Source: CADEED01 sp035502995 (GTDB taxonomy: Bacteria; Pseudomonadota; Gammaproteobacteria; Steroidobacterales; Steroidobacteraceae). Taken from it: a stretch of DNA of 64,000 nt. Shown piece by piece: positions 18,424-26,800 of this stretch. Position 1 is the first letter of the stretch; every line of letters begins with the position of its first letter. Made by a program: the position numbers and the translations under genes. The stretch lies in contig DATJTW010000107.1 of assembly GCA_035502995.1 (NCBI GenBank), forward strand, positions 1 to 64,000. The letters run 5' to 3'. The notes below the pieces were generated by a model that did not search any database, was not told where the DNA came from, and saw only the letters and a list, made by a program, of their open reading frames with translations.

Positions 18424-18978
18424 ATGGGCAATCGTCTGAGCAGGATCTACACCCGCACCGGCGATGACGGCTCCACCGGTCTCGGCGACGGGCATCGCGT
18501 CCGCAAGGACGATGCCCGCGTCGAGGCCTACGGCACCGTCGACGAGGCGAACAGCACCATCGGCCTCGTGCTCGCGGTGCCCGGCCTGCCCGCCGACGTG
18601 ACGCAATGCCTGGTCGAGATCCAGCACGACCTGTTCGATCTCGGCGGCGAGCTCTGCATCCCCGGCACGTCGGTGATCAAGGCCGAGCGCATCGCCGCGC
18701 TCGAGCAGGCGCTCGACCGCTTCAACGATCCGCTGCCGGCGCTCAAGGATTTCATCCTGCCCGGCGGCGGTCCGGGGGCCGCGGCCTGCCATCTCGCGCG
18801 TACCGTGACGCGACGCGCGGAGCGCCGCGTGTGGACGCTGGCCGGGTCGGAGCAGGTCAACGCCGAGGTGCCGAAGTACCTGAACCGGCTTTCCGACCTC
18901 TTGTTCGTGATCGCCCGCGTCCTGGCACGGCACGAGAACGGCTCCGAAGTCCTCTGGCGCCACGACCGCGGGCGCTGA
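18424..18978 (+). CDS. ATP:cob(I)alamin adenosyltransferase, PduO type
   Basis: This 184-residue trimeric enzyme transfers the adenosyl group of ATP to cob(I)alamin. The N-terminal ATP-binding motif (TRTGDDGSTGLGDG, residues 11-24), the VEAYGTVDEANS motif and the C-terminal RRAERR helix are typical. It lies 27 bp after btuB and is likely under the same riboswitch, which links uptake to coenzyme formation. A GGGGACAGTCCCC palindrome begins one base after its stop codon. Confidence 0.95.
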   Translation: MGNRLSRIYTRTGDDGSTGLGDGHRVRKDDARVEAYGTVDEANSTIGLVLAVPGLPADVTQCLVEIQHDLFDLGGELCIPGTSVIKAERIAALEQALDRFNDPLPALKDFILPGGGPGAAACHLARTVTRRAERRVWTLAGSEQVNAEVPKYLNRLSDLLFVIARVLARHENGSEVLWRHDRGR

Positions 18979-18979
18979 T

Positions 18980-19016
18980 GGGGACAGTCCCCGTTTTCTG
19001 GCAAAAGGGGACAGTC
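18980..19016. repeat. REP-like GGGGACAGTC element, short copy
   Basis: The sequence starts with the palindrome GGGGACAGTCCCC (18980-18992) and continues as GTTTTCTGGCAAAAGGGGACAGTC. The second half (TGGCAAAAGGGGACAGTC) is identical to part of the element at 23302-23394. Such GGGGACAGTC palindromes are dispersed intergenic repeats in many proteobacteria and are often mobilised by RAYT transposases; none is seen here. The remaining gap to ampD (to 19091) holds nothing I can identify. Confidence 0.8.
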
Positions 19017-19091
19017 ATGTGGCGAAGGCTCTTTCCGGACCGCGCCTCTTTACGCAGCGGGGAATCGAGGAATGTTCCCGCTGCCGGGATC

Positions 19092-19628
19092 TCAGCGGAT
19101 CCGCGCCCAATCGAACGCGGGCCCCGGATCCGTCTTCCGCCCCGGCGCGATGTCGGAGTGCCCGACGATCCGCTCGCGCGTGATCGCCGGATAGGCCTCT
19201 AACAACTTCGGCAGCAACGCGCGCAACGTCTCGTACTGCGCATCCTCGTACGGCACGTCGTCCGCGCCTTCGCACTCGATGCCGATCGAGTAGTCGTTGC
19301 AGGCATCGCGGCCCTGCCACGACGACTGCCCCGCGTGCCAGGCGCGCTCGCCGAACGGCACGAACTGCACGGGCCGGCCATCGCGCCGGATCACCACGTG
19401 TGCGGACACGCGCGAGCCGACGATGCCGGCGAAATACGGATGCGCGTCGGGCGGCAGGTTGCCGGTGAACAGCCGCTCGATCCACGGCCCGCCGAACTCG
19501 CCGGGCGGCAGGCTGATCCCGTGGATGACGATGAGGTCCGGCGCGACGCCCGCGGGCCGCGCGTTGAAGTGCGGCGACAACACCTGTTTGACGCCGACCA
19601 ACAGGCCGGTACTGACATCGACGCGCAT
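19092..19628 (-). CDS. ampD: 1,6-anhydro-N-acetylmuramyl-L-alanine amidase
   Basis: This cytoplasmic zinc amidase of the N-acetylmuramoyl-L-alanine amidase 2 family recycles cell-wall anhydro-muropeptides; its loss induces AmpC in other bacteria. The 178 residues align closely with E. coli AmpD (ISLPPGEFGGPWI, RVSAHVVIRRDG, RAWHAG, SIGIECEG, TDPGPAFDW). The zinc ligands are H36, H157 and D167. The residue after the first ligand is Gly where E. coli has Asn. The ATG at 19628 is chosen for length; a longer frame overlaps the divergent bioA start. Confidence 0.95.
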   Translation of the reverse strand: MRVDVSTGLLVGVKQVLSPHFNARPAGVAPDLIVIHGISLPPGEFGGPWIERLFTGNLPPDAHPYFAGIVGSRVSAHVVIRRDGRPVQFVPFGERAWHAGQSSWQGRDACNDYSIGIECEGADDVPYEDAQYETLRALLPKLLEAYPAITRERIVGHSDIAPGRKTDPGPAFDWARIR

Positions 19629-19678
19629 GCGGAACCTCGCGCGCATCTTGCCATACGTGCGTGACACAATAGTCAACG

Positions 19679-21049
19679 ATGTCCGCCGCCGACACGCCAT
19701 CCACCGCACCTGCCGACTGGGTACGCCGCGATCTCGCGCACGTCTGGCACCCGTGCACGCAGATGAAGGACCACGAGTCCGTGCCGATGATCCCGCTGCG
19801 CGCGGGCCGCGGCGTGTGGCTGGAGGACCAGGCGGGCAAGCGTTACATCGACGGCATCAGCTCGTGGTGGGTGAATCTCTTCGGCCATGCGAACGCGCGC
19901 ATCGGCGCCGCCGTCGCCGGGCAGCTGGAGCGGCTCGAGCACGTGATCTTCGCCGGCTTCACGCACGAGCCCGCCGTCACGCTGGCCGAGGAGCTGGTGC
20001 GCATCGCGCCGCGCGGCCTGAACCGCGTGTTCTTCGCCGACAACGGCTCGGCCGCCATCGAAGTCGCGGTGAAGATGAGCTTCCACTTCTGGCGCAACTG
20101 CGGCCAGCCGCGCAAGACGCGGTTCATCACGCTGGCGAACAGCTACCACGGCGAGACGCTGGGGGCGCTGGCGGTCGGCAACGTCGAGCTCTACAAGTCC
20201 ATCTACCAGCCGCTGCTGATGGACGTGATCACGGTGCCGTCCCCGGACGCGTTCGCGCGCGAGCCCGGCGTCACGGCTGCCGACCATGCGCGCCGGATGT
20301 TCGCCGCAATGGAAGCCGCGCTCGAACGGAATCATGGCGAGGTGGCCGCGGTCATCGTCGAGCCGCTGGTGCAATGCGCCGGCGGCATGCGCATGTACGA
20401 CCCCGAATACCTCAAACTACTGCGCGCCGCCTGCACCAAGTACGGCGTGCACCTGATCGCGGACGAGATCGCCGTCGGTTTCGGGCGCACCGGCACGATG
20501 TTCGCCTGCGAACAGGCCGGCATCACGCCGGACTATCTGTGTCTGTCGAAAGGCCTGACCGGCGGCTACCTGCCGTTGTCCGTCGTGCTGACCGGCGACG
20601 CCGTGTACGCCGCGTTCTACGACGAATACACGAAGCTGAACGCGTTCCTGCATTCGCACAGCTATACCGGCAACCCGCTGGCCTGCGCCGCCGCCAACGC
20701 GACGCTCGCGATCTTCCGCGACGAGCCCGTGATCGAGCGCAACCGCGCGCTGGCCCGGCACCTGGGCGCCAGCGTGGCGCACCTCGCCGATCATCCGCAC
20801 GTCGCCGAGATCCGCCAGTGCGGCATGATCCTCGCCATCGAGCTGATGAAGGATCCGAAAACGCGCACGCCGTGGCCGTGGACCGAACGCCGCGGCCTGC
20901 GCATCTACCGCCACGCGCTCGAGCGCGGCGCGCTGATCCGGCCGCTCGGCACCACCCTTTACTTCATGCCGCCGTACGTGATCACGCCGGACGAGATCGA
21001 CACGCTGGCGAAGATCGCCACCGAAGGCGTGGAGCTCGCATGCGCGTGA
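19679..21049 (+). CDS. bioA: adenosylmethionine-8-amino-7-oxononanoate aminotransferase
   Basis: This class III PLP aminotransferase converts KAPA to DAPA in biotin synthesis, using S-adenosylmethionine as amino donor. It has 456 residues. The N-terminus HVWHPCTQMKD is diagnostic for BioA. The PLP lysine lies near residue 291 in LSKGLTGGYLPLS, and IADEIAVGFGRTG precedes it. Other bio genes are absent from the window. Its last 10 bases overlap rsmE. Confidence 0.96.
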   Translation: MSAADTPSTAPADWVRRDLAHVWHPCTQMKDHESVPMIPLRAGRGVWLEDQAGKRYIDGISSWWVNLFGHANARIGAAVAGQLERLEHVIFAGFTHEPAVTLAEELVRIAPRGLNRVFFADNGSAAIEVAVKMSFHFWRNCGQPRKTRFITLANSYHGETLGALAVGNVELYKSIYQPLLMDVITVPSPDAFAREPGVTAADHARRMFAAMEAALERNHGEVAAVIVEPLVQCAGGMRMYDPEYLKLLRAACTKYGVHLIADEIAVGFGRTGTMFACEQAGITPDYLCLSKGLTGGYLPLSVVLTGDAVYAAFYDEYTKLNAFLHSHSYTGNPLACAAANATLAIFRDEPVIERNRALARHLGASVAHLADHPHVAEIRQCGMILAIELMKDPKTRTPWPWTERRGLRIYRHALERGALIRPLGTTLYFMPPYVITPDEIDTLAKIATEGVELACA

Positions 21050-21780
21050 CGCGCATCCACGTGCCCGGCCCGCTCGCGGTCGGCGCCGACGTCGCGCTGC
21101 CGCCGCAGGCCGGCGAACACCTGGTGCGGGTGTTGCGACTGGAGCCGGGCACGCCGCTGGTGCTGTTCGACGGGCGCGGCGGCGAATACGCGGCGACGCT
21201 CGGCGCGCGCGCCGGCAAGCAGGTCGGCGCGCGGATCACGGCGCAGGTCGCGGCCGAGCGCGAATCCCCGCTCGACATCACGCTGCTGCAGGGCATTGCG
21301 CGCGGCGAGAGGATGGATCTGATCGTGCAGAAAGCGACGGAGCTCGGCGTCACGCGGATAGTGCCAGTGCTCGCGGAGCGCTCGGTCGTGCGCGTCGAGG
21401 CGAAGCAGAAGGACCGCAAGCGCGATCACTGGCAGGGCATCGTCACGTCGGCCTGCGAGCAATGCGGCCGCAACGTCGTGCCGGACGTCAGCGAGCCGCG
21501 CGGCCTCGGCGATGCCGTCGCCGCGTTGCCGGCGGAGGCCGCGCGATTCCTGCTGTCGGCCGACGGCGAGGAGACGCTGACGGCGTTCGCGCAGCGCACG
21601 CGCGGCCGGCCGCTGGTACTGCTGATCGGGCCGGAAGGCGGCATCGCGGACAGTGAATCCCGGTTCGCGCGCGCCAACGGTTTCGTCGGCTGCCGCCTCG
21701 GTCCGCGCATCCTGCGCACCGAGACGGCGGGCCTCGCGGCGCTGGCGACGTTGCAGGCAATCGCCGGAGATTTCGCATGA
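21040..21780 (+). CDS. rsmE: 16S rRNA (uracil-1498-N3)-methyltransferase
   Basis: RsmE methylates U1498 in helix 44 of 16S rRNA with SAM. The 246-residue SPOUT protein has an N-terminal PUA-like domain (about 1-75; GEHLVRVLRLEPG). The knotted C-terminal domain carries QKATELGVTRIVPV, LIGPEGG and LGPRILRTETA. It overlaps bioA by 10 nt at its start and the next membrane-protein gene by 4 nt at its end, so it leads a compact plus-strand series to 23273. Confidence 0.95.
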   Translation: MRVTRIHVPGPLAVGADVALPPQAGEHLVRVLRLEPGTPLVLFDGRGGEYAATLGARAGKQVGARITAQVAAERESPLDITLLQGIARGERMDLIVQKATELGVTRIVPVLAERSVVRVEAKQKDRKRDHWQGIVTSACEQCGRNVVPDVSEPRGLGDAVAALPAEAARFLLSADGEETLTAFAQRTRGRPLVLLIGPEGGIADSESRFARANGFVGCRLGPRILRTETAGLAALATLQAIAGDFA

Positions 21781-22121
21781 GGTACGAAAAGAAGACCGAG
21801 CCGCCGCTGTCGCGCCCGCGTTTCGCGCGACGCCTGCTGCTGCACTTCGGGATCGCGGCCGCGATCATCCTCGTGTCGCTGGGCGTCGGCATCGTCGGTT
21901 ACTGCCACTTCGAACATCTCGACGTGCTCGACGGCTTCCTCAACAGCGCCATGCTGTTGGGCGGCATGGGCCCGGTGAGCGTGCCCGTGACGGCGGGTGG
22001 CAAGCTGTTCGCCGGGCTCTTCGCGCTGTACGCCGGCCTCGTGTTCATCGTCACGGCGGGGCTGCTGTTCACGCCGCTGCTGCATCGGCTCATGCACCGC
22101 TTCCACTGGGACGACAAGTGA
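21777..22121 (+). CDS. small membrane protein resembling a two-helix ion-channel pore
   Basis: The 114-residue protein has a basic N-terminus, a long hydrophobic helix (about residues 20-45), a short non-polar loop (about 52-68) and a second helix (about 76-104). The order helix, LDGFLNSAMLLGGMGPVSVP, GGKLFAGLFALYAGLVFIV resembles the pore-helix, filter and inner-helix layout of two-transmembrane potassium channels. However, the filter TVGYGD is replaced by LGGMGPV. Function is unknown. ATGA overlaps join it to rsmE upstream and to the kinase-like gene downstream (GTGA), so it belongs to that set. Confidence 0.75.
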   Translation: MRYEKKTEPPLSRPRFARRLLLHFGIAAAIILVSLGVGIVGYCHFEHLDVLDGFLNSAMLLGGMGPVSVPVTAGGKLFAGLFALYAGLVFIVTAGLLFTPLLHRLMHRFHWDDK

Positions 22122-22885
22122 CCCTGCGCACCATCCAGGCCACGCGTTACGTGACACCGCTGCGCGAAGGCGGCTCGCTGCCGGCCATCGTCGAGGCCGA
22201 CGACGCGGGACTGTACGTGCTCAAGTTCCGCGGCGCCGGGCAGGGACCGAAGGTGCTGACGGCCGAGCTGATCGTCGGCGAACTGGCGCGCGCCGCCGGA
22301 CTGCGGCTGCCGGAGATCGCGTTCGTCACGCTGGATGCGGAGCTCGCGCGCACCGAGCCCGATCCGGAGATCCAGCACCTGATCAAGTCCAGCGCCGGGC
22401 TCAACCTCGCGTTCGACTATCTACCCGGCTCGGTCACGTTCGACCCGGTGGTCGACCGGCCCGACGCGCGGCTCGCGTCGTCCATCGTCTGGTTCGACGC
22501 TTTGTGCAGCAACGTCGATCGCACCGCGCGCAATGCGAACATGCTCATGTGGCACCGGCAGCTGTGGCTCATCGATCACGGCGCCGCGTTGTACTTCCAT
22601 CACGGCTGGAAGGGCGAAGACCGCAGCCAGGACGCGTTCGCGCTGATCCGCGACCACGTTTTGCTGGGAGAGGCGTCGGCCCTGCAGGAAGTCGATGCGG
22701 AGCTGGCGGCGAAGCTCACGCCGGCGATCGTGCGCGACGTCGTCGCGCAGGTTCCCGACGAGTGGCTGGCCGGCGGCGCATTCGGGACGGCGGGCGCCGC
22801 CCGCGAGGCGTACGTCGATCACTTCACGCGCCGGCTCGCCGGGCCGCGCCCTTTCCTGACGGAGGCTTTGCGTGCCCGCGGCTGA
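22118..22885 (+). CDS. HipA-family kinase-like protein
   Basis: This 255-residue protein resembles the stand-alone HipA-like kinases. It has an ATP-binding start (YVLKFRGAGQGPKVLTAELIVGELARAAGL), a catalytic-loop-like region (CSNVDRTARNANMLMW) and a metal-binding region (LWLIDHGAALYF). It lacks the N-terminal subdomain of classical HipA toxins, and no HipB antitoxin gene is adjacent, so a toxin role is not implied. A GTG start at 22118 overlaps the previous stop. A DUF3037 gene overlaps its end; I recall this pairing in other genomes. Confidence 0.82.
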   Translation: MTLRTIQATRYVTPLREGGSLPAIVEADDAGLYVLKFRGAGQGPKVLTAELIVGELARAAGLRLPEIAFVTLDAELARTEPDPEIQHLIKSSAGLNLAFDYLPGSVTFDPVVDRPDARLASSIVWFDALCSNVDRTARNANMLMWHRQLWLIDHGAALYFHHGWKGEDRSQDAFALIRDHVLLGEASALQEVDAELAAKLTPAIVRDVVAQVPDEWLAGGAFGTAGAAREAYVDHFTRRLAGPRPFLTEALRARG

Positions 22886-23273
22886 CACCTACGATTACGC
22901 GGTGATCCGCGTGGTGCCGCGCGTCGAGCGGCAGGAATTCGTGAACGCCGGCGTGATCGTGTGGTGCCAGGTGCAGGACGTGCTCGAGTCGCGCGTCGAG
23001 CTCGACGAGGCGCGCCTGCGCGCACTCGATGCGACGGTCGACGTCGATGCCGTGCGCCGCCACCTCGCGAGCATCGGCCGGATCTGCGCCGGTGGTGAGG
23101 ACGCGGGTCCGCTCGGCAAACTATCCAAACGCGAGCGCTTCGACTGGCTGGTGGCGCCGCGCAGCACGATCATCCAGACGTCGCCCGTTCATTCGGGGCG
23201 CTGCGAAGATATGGCAGCGACGCTGGAGCATCTGCTCAAGACGATGGTGAGGTCGCCGCCGGACAGGAGTTAG
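22872..23273 (+). CDS. DUF3037 family protein
   Basis: The 133-residue cytoplasmic protein carries the DUF3037 pattern YDYAVIRVVPRVERQEFVNAG near the start, and LVAPRSTIIQTSPVHSG towards the end. The biochemical role is unknown. It starts with GTG 14 bp inside the end of the HipA-like gene, in a different frame. Tight overlap with a HipA-like kinase suggests a functional pair, for instance regulator and enzyme; that is inference from position. Confidence 0.85.
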   Translation: MPAADTYDYAVIRVVPRVERQEFVNAGVIVWCQVQDVLESRVELDEARLRALDATVDVDAVRRHLASIGRICAGGEDAGPLGKLSKRERFDWLVAPRSTIIQTSPVHSGRCEDMAATLEHLLKTMVRSPPDRS

Positions 23274-23301
23274 AGTCGGTTCTACCGACGCAGCGGCGAA
23301 T

Positions 23302-23394
23302 GGGGACATTCCTCGTTTCCTGGCAAAAGGGGACAGTCCTGAAACGGACTGTCCCCTTTTGCCGGCTTCGCCGGCGGAAACGAGGAATGTCCCC
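23302..23394. repeat. REP/BIME-like long inverted repeat
   Basis: Two long arms (23302-23339 and 23346-23394) pair around a six-base loop. The outer part is GGGGACATTCCTCGTTTCC with its exact complement, and the inner part is CAAAAGGGGACAGTCC with its complement. The right arm carries an extra GGCTTCGCCGGC mini-hairpin. The chpC stop codon touches the right edge. The element shares its inner core with the repeat at 18980-19016 and separates the convergent DUF3037 and chpC genes. A strong hairpin here may also end transcription. Confidence 0.88.
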
Positions 23395-23870
23395 TACTCC
23401 GCCAGTACCGACGTCTCCTCGGAGATCATCTCTTCGATCCGCTCCAGATCCGGAATCCACGGCGCTTCGTTGATCATCCGCACCTGCGAGATGATCGGCG
23501 TCCGCTCCGGGAACGTCTTCGTCGGATCCGGCCGCAGGATGTCCGCGCTCACGCGCACGAGCTGCGGGAAGCCCTGCGACACCATGCCGTAGTAACCGCC
23601 TTCGACCTGCGAGCCCAGCGCGAACAACACCACCACGCGCGTTCGCCCGGTCAGCGGCGGGATCGTCTGCCCGCACATGCCTTCGAACGAGATCAGCGGC
23701 ACCTGCCGGCTGCCCCAGGCGAACATGCCGAGATACCACGGCGGCGCGCCCGGCATCTCCGACGGCGTCGTGAAGCCCACGACCTCCGCGACGCACGAAC
23801 GCGGGATGATCAGGCGCCCGTCGAGCAACGGCACCAGCAGGCTGTAGATTTCGGATATGCGCTCGACCAT
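23394..23870 (-). CDS. chpC: CheW-like adaptor of the Pil-Chp system
   Basis: This 158-residue single CheW domain has the usual beta-barrel pattern (LLDGRLIIPRSCVAEVVGF, WYLGMFAWGSRQVPLISFEGMCG). In Pseudomonas, ChpC is an auxiliary adaptor that links extra inputs to the ChpA kinase. It is the last gene of the minus-strand operon and follows chpA by 16 bp, with no pilK or chpB between PilJ and ChpA or after ChpA. Its stop codon abuts the large inverted repeat. Confidence 0.85.
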   Translation of the reverse strand: MVERISEIYSLLVPLLDGRLIIPRSCVAEVVGFTTPSEMPGAPPWYLGMFAWGSRQVPLISFEGMCGQTIPPLTGRTRVVVLFALGSQVEGGYYGMVSQGFPQLVRVSADILRPDPTKTFPERTPIISQVRMINEAPWIPDLERIEEMISEETSVLAE

Positions 23871-23886
23871 GACGCGGTCCTTCTAA

Positions 23887-26800
23887 CTAATTCGCTTCAC
23901 GCAGATGCGCCTCGCGCCGACGCGCGATCAGCGGCTCGATCGCCTCGAGCAGCTGCGCTTCCTGGTAGGGTTTGCCGAGATAGTCGTCGACGCCGATCTC
24001 GATGGCGCGCGCGCGGTGTTTCTCGCCGACGCGCGACGTGATCATGATGATCGGGATGCCCGAGAGCCGCGCATCCGCGCGCACCTGCGTCGCCACTTCG
24101 TATCCATCCATGCGCGGCATCTCGATGTCGAGCAGGATGATGTCCGGCGTGTGCTCCTGGAGCATTTCCATCGCGTCGACGCCGTCGCGCGCAGTCAACA
24201 CGCGCATCCCGTTGCGTTCCAACAATCGTTGAGTGACGCGGCGCACGGTGATCGAGTCGTCGACGACCAGCGCCACCGAGCGCGTATCCGTCTTCTCCCG
24301 CGGCATGACTGGCTCCGTGCGCGCGCGGAAATCGGTGCGCACCAGCGCGCCGATGTCGAGGATGATGACGATGCGGCCGTCGCCGAGGATCGTGGCGCCG
24401 GAGATGCCGCGGATCGCCGCGATCTGCGGACCCACGCTCTTGACGACGATCTCCCGCGAGCCGACCAGCTCGTCGGTGACGAGACCCGTCGAATGCTCAC
24501 CCGCGCGCACCAGGATCACCGGCACGGTCACGTCGCCATCCGGCAGCGGACCGGGCTCGCGACCCACGTAGAACGCGAGGTGCTGGAACTTGTACTTCTG
24601 CCCGCCGTAATCGAACGGCGGCGCCTCGGCGCCGAGATGCGCCTCGACCTCCGACCGCGACAGGCGCACGACGCCTTCGACGGTCGGCAGCGGCAGCGCG
24701 TAGAACTCGTCGTTCGCGCGCAGCACCAGCGCATGGCTGATCGCCAGCGTCAGCGGCAGGCGGATCGTGAAGCGCGAGCCCTGGCCCGGCTTCGTCTCCA
24801 TGTGCAGCGCGCCGCCGAGCTTCTTGATCTCGTTGGCCACCACGTCCATGCCGACGCCGCGGCCGGACAACGTGCTCACCGCGCCCGCGGTCGAGAACCC
24901 GGGCTCGAGGATCAGCTGGATGATGTCTTCGTCCGAGAGCTGCTGATCCGCGCGGACCATGCCGAGCGAGATGCCCTTGTCGCGGATCGCCTTCAGGTTC
25001 ATGCCGGCGCCGTCGTCGGACACCTCGACCACGACCTCGGAGCCTTCGCGATGCAGCGCGATGGTGATCGTGCCGCTCTCGTTCTTGCCGGCCTTGCGGC
25101 GGTCGTCGGGCTTCTCGATGCCGTGCGCGACCGCGTTGCGCAGCATGTGCTCGAACGGCGGCATCATGCGCTCCAGCACCTGGCGGTCGAGCTCGCCGGA
25201 GGCGCCCTCGATGTTCAGCTCCGCCTTCTTGCCGGTGTCCGTCGCGGCCTGGCGCACGATGCGCGCGAGGCGCTGCACGTGGCGCTGGAACGGCACCATG
25301 CGCGTGCGCATCAGGCCGTTCTGCAATTCGGTGATCGTGCGCGCCTGCTGCGTCAGCAGGTTCTGCGTGTCCTTCGTGAGGTTCTCGAGCAGGCCCTGGA
25401 TCGAACCGACGTCGTTGGCGGTTTCCGCCAGCGCGCGCGAGAACTGCTGGATCGAGGAGTAACGGTCGAGCTCGAGCGGGTCGAACTCGCTGCGCTCCTT
25501 ACCTTCCTCTTCGTAGCGATGCAGGATCTGCGCTTCGGTTTCGAGTTCCAGCTTGCGCAGCTGTTCCTTGAGGCGCGTGACCGTGCGCGACAGCTCGCCC
25601 ACGTTGAAATCGATGGAGCCGATCTGCTGTTCGAGTCGCGCGCGCGCGATGCTCGCTTCGCCGGCGTTGTTCAGCAGCGTGTCGAGCAGCTCGGCGTCGA
25701 CGCGCGCGAGCTCGGGACGATCGGACGGCGCCGTCGGTTCGCGGCCCGGCGGCACGGCGCCCGGCGGTACGAGCGGCGCATCGCCATCCTCGCGGCGGAA
25801 GCCGGCGGAGATCGGCTCCTTCGCGGGCGCGCGCATCACGATGGACGTCGGTTCCTTCTCCGGCGACGCGGACCGGCCGGGAGCCGGCTGATCTTCCGGC
25901 GCCCAGACGGGCGCGAGCACCGGCGGTTCGGACTTCGGCGGCGTCGGCACCGCGGTCAGCACCGGCGGTGCGGCCTTCGGCGGCGGCGCGGCCGGCGGCT
26001 CGGGATCGACCAGCGACTCCGGGTCGAGCGTGAACTCGGGTTCGGGCTCGAACGCCGGCGGAGAGATGAACGAGATCGGCGCGGGCGCCGGGGTGATCAC
26101 CGGCGGCGGCACGGGCGCGGGCACGGGCGCCGGCGCGGCGACGACGGGCGGCGACACCGGCGCAGGCGCCGGCGCAGGCGCCGCGGCGGCGGCGGTGCTC
26201 ACCGCCGATCCCGGCGTCCCCAGCGCATGAATCTTCGCGATCAACCCGCGCGCCGTGGGTACACCCTTGCCCGCACTGACGGACTCGCGCATGCGCGCCA
26301 GCTCGTCGAGCGCCGACTGCGCGAGACCGAACGCGCGATCGTCGGGCGCAACCACGCCGCTGTCGATCTGCATGAACAGCGTCTCGAGCTCGTGCGAGAG
26401 ATCGCCCATCGGGATCAGGCCGGCCATGCGGGCGCCGCCCTTCAACGTGTGCAATGGGCGCTTCAACGCGTCGAGGCCGTCGACGCTGCTGCGATTCTCG
26501 TTCCACTGGGCCAGCGCATTCTGCGAGGCGTCGATCAGCTCGACGGCCTCGTCGGTGAAGATGCCGGCGATCTCCTGGTCGAAGTCCGTCAGCACGTCCT
26601 CGACGACGTCGGCCGCGGGCGCGGCAGCCGCTGCGGGTGTTACGACCGGCGCGGCCGGAAAGGACGCGGGGGGTGCCGCGACCACCGGCGCGACGGGAGC
26701 CGGAGCGGGCGCGGGAGCATTCGCCAGTTCGGCGGCACGCGCCGCGGCGATGATTCGTTGTTCGCACTCTTCCGTCGCCGTTTCGATGCGCGCCAGCAGC

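Noticed and set aside
16540..18963. Long minus-strand frame opposite btuB and the adenosyltransferase
   Set aside because: It is a shadow of the coding strand. The plus frame gives complete BtuB and PduO-type proteins with a riboswitch upstream.
22118..22885. HipA toxin of a toxin-antitoxin pair
   Set aside because: No HipB-like helix-turn-helix gene is adjacent, and the protein lacks the N-terminal HipA subdomain. A stand-alone kinase-like role is more likely.
18980..23394. Insertion sequence between the two REP-like copies
   Set aside because: The intervening genes (ampD, bioA, rsmE and others) are core genes. No transposase or target-site duplication is visible.
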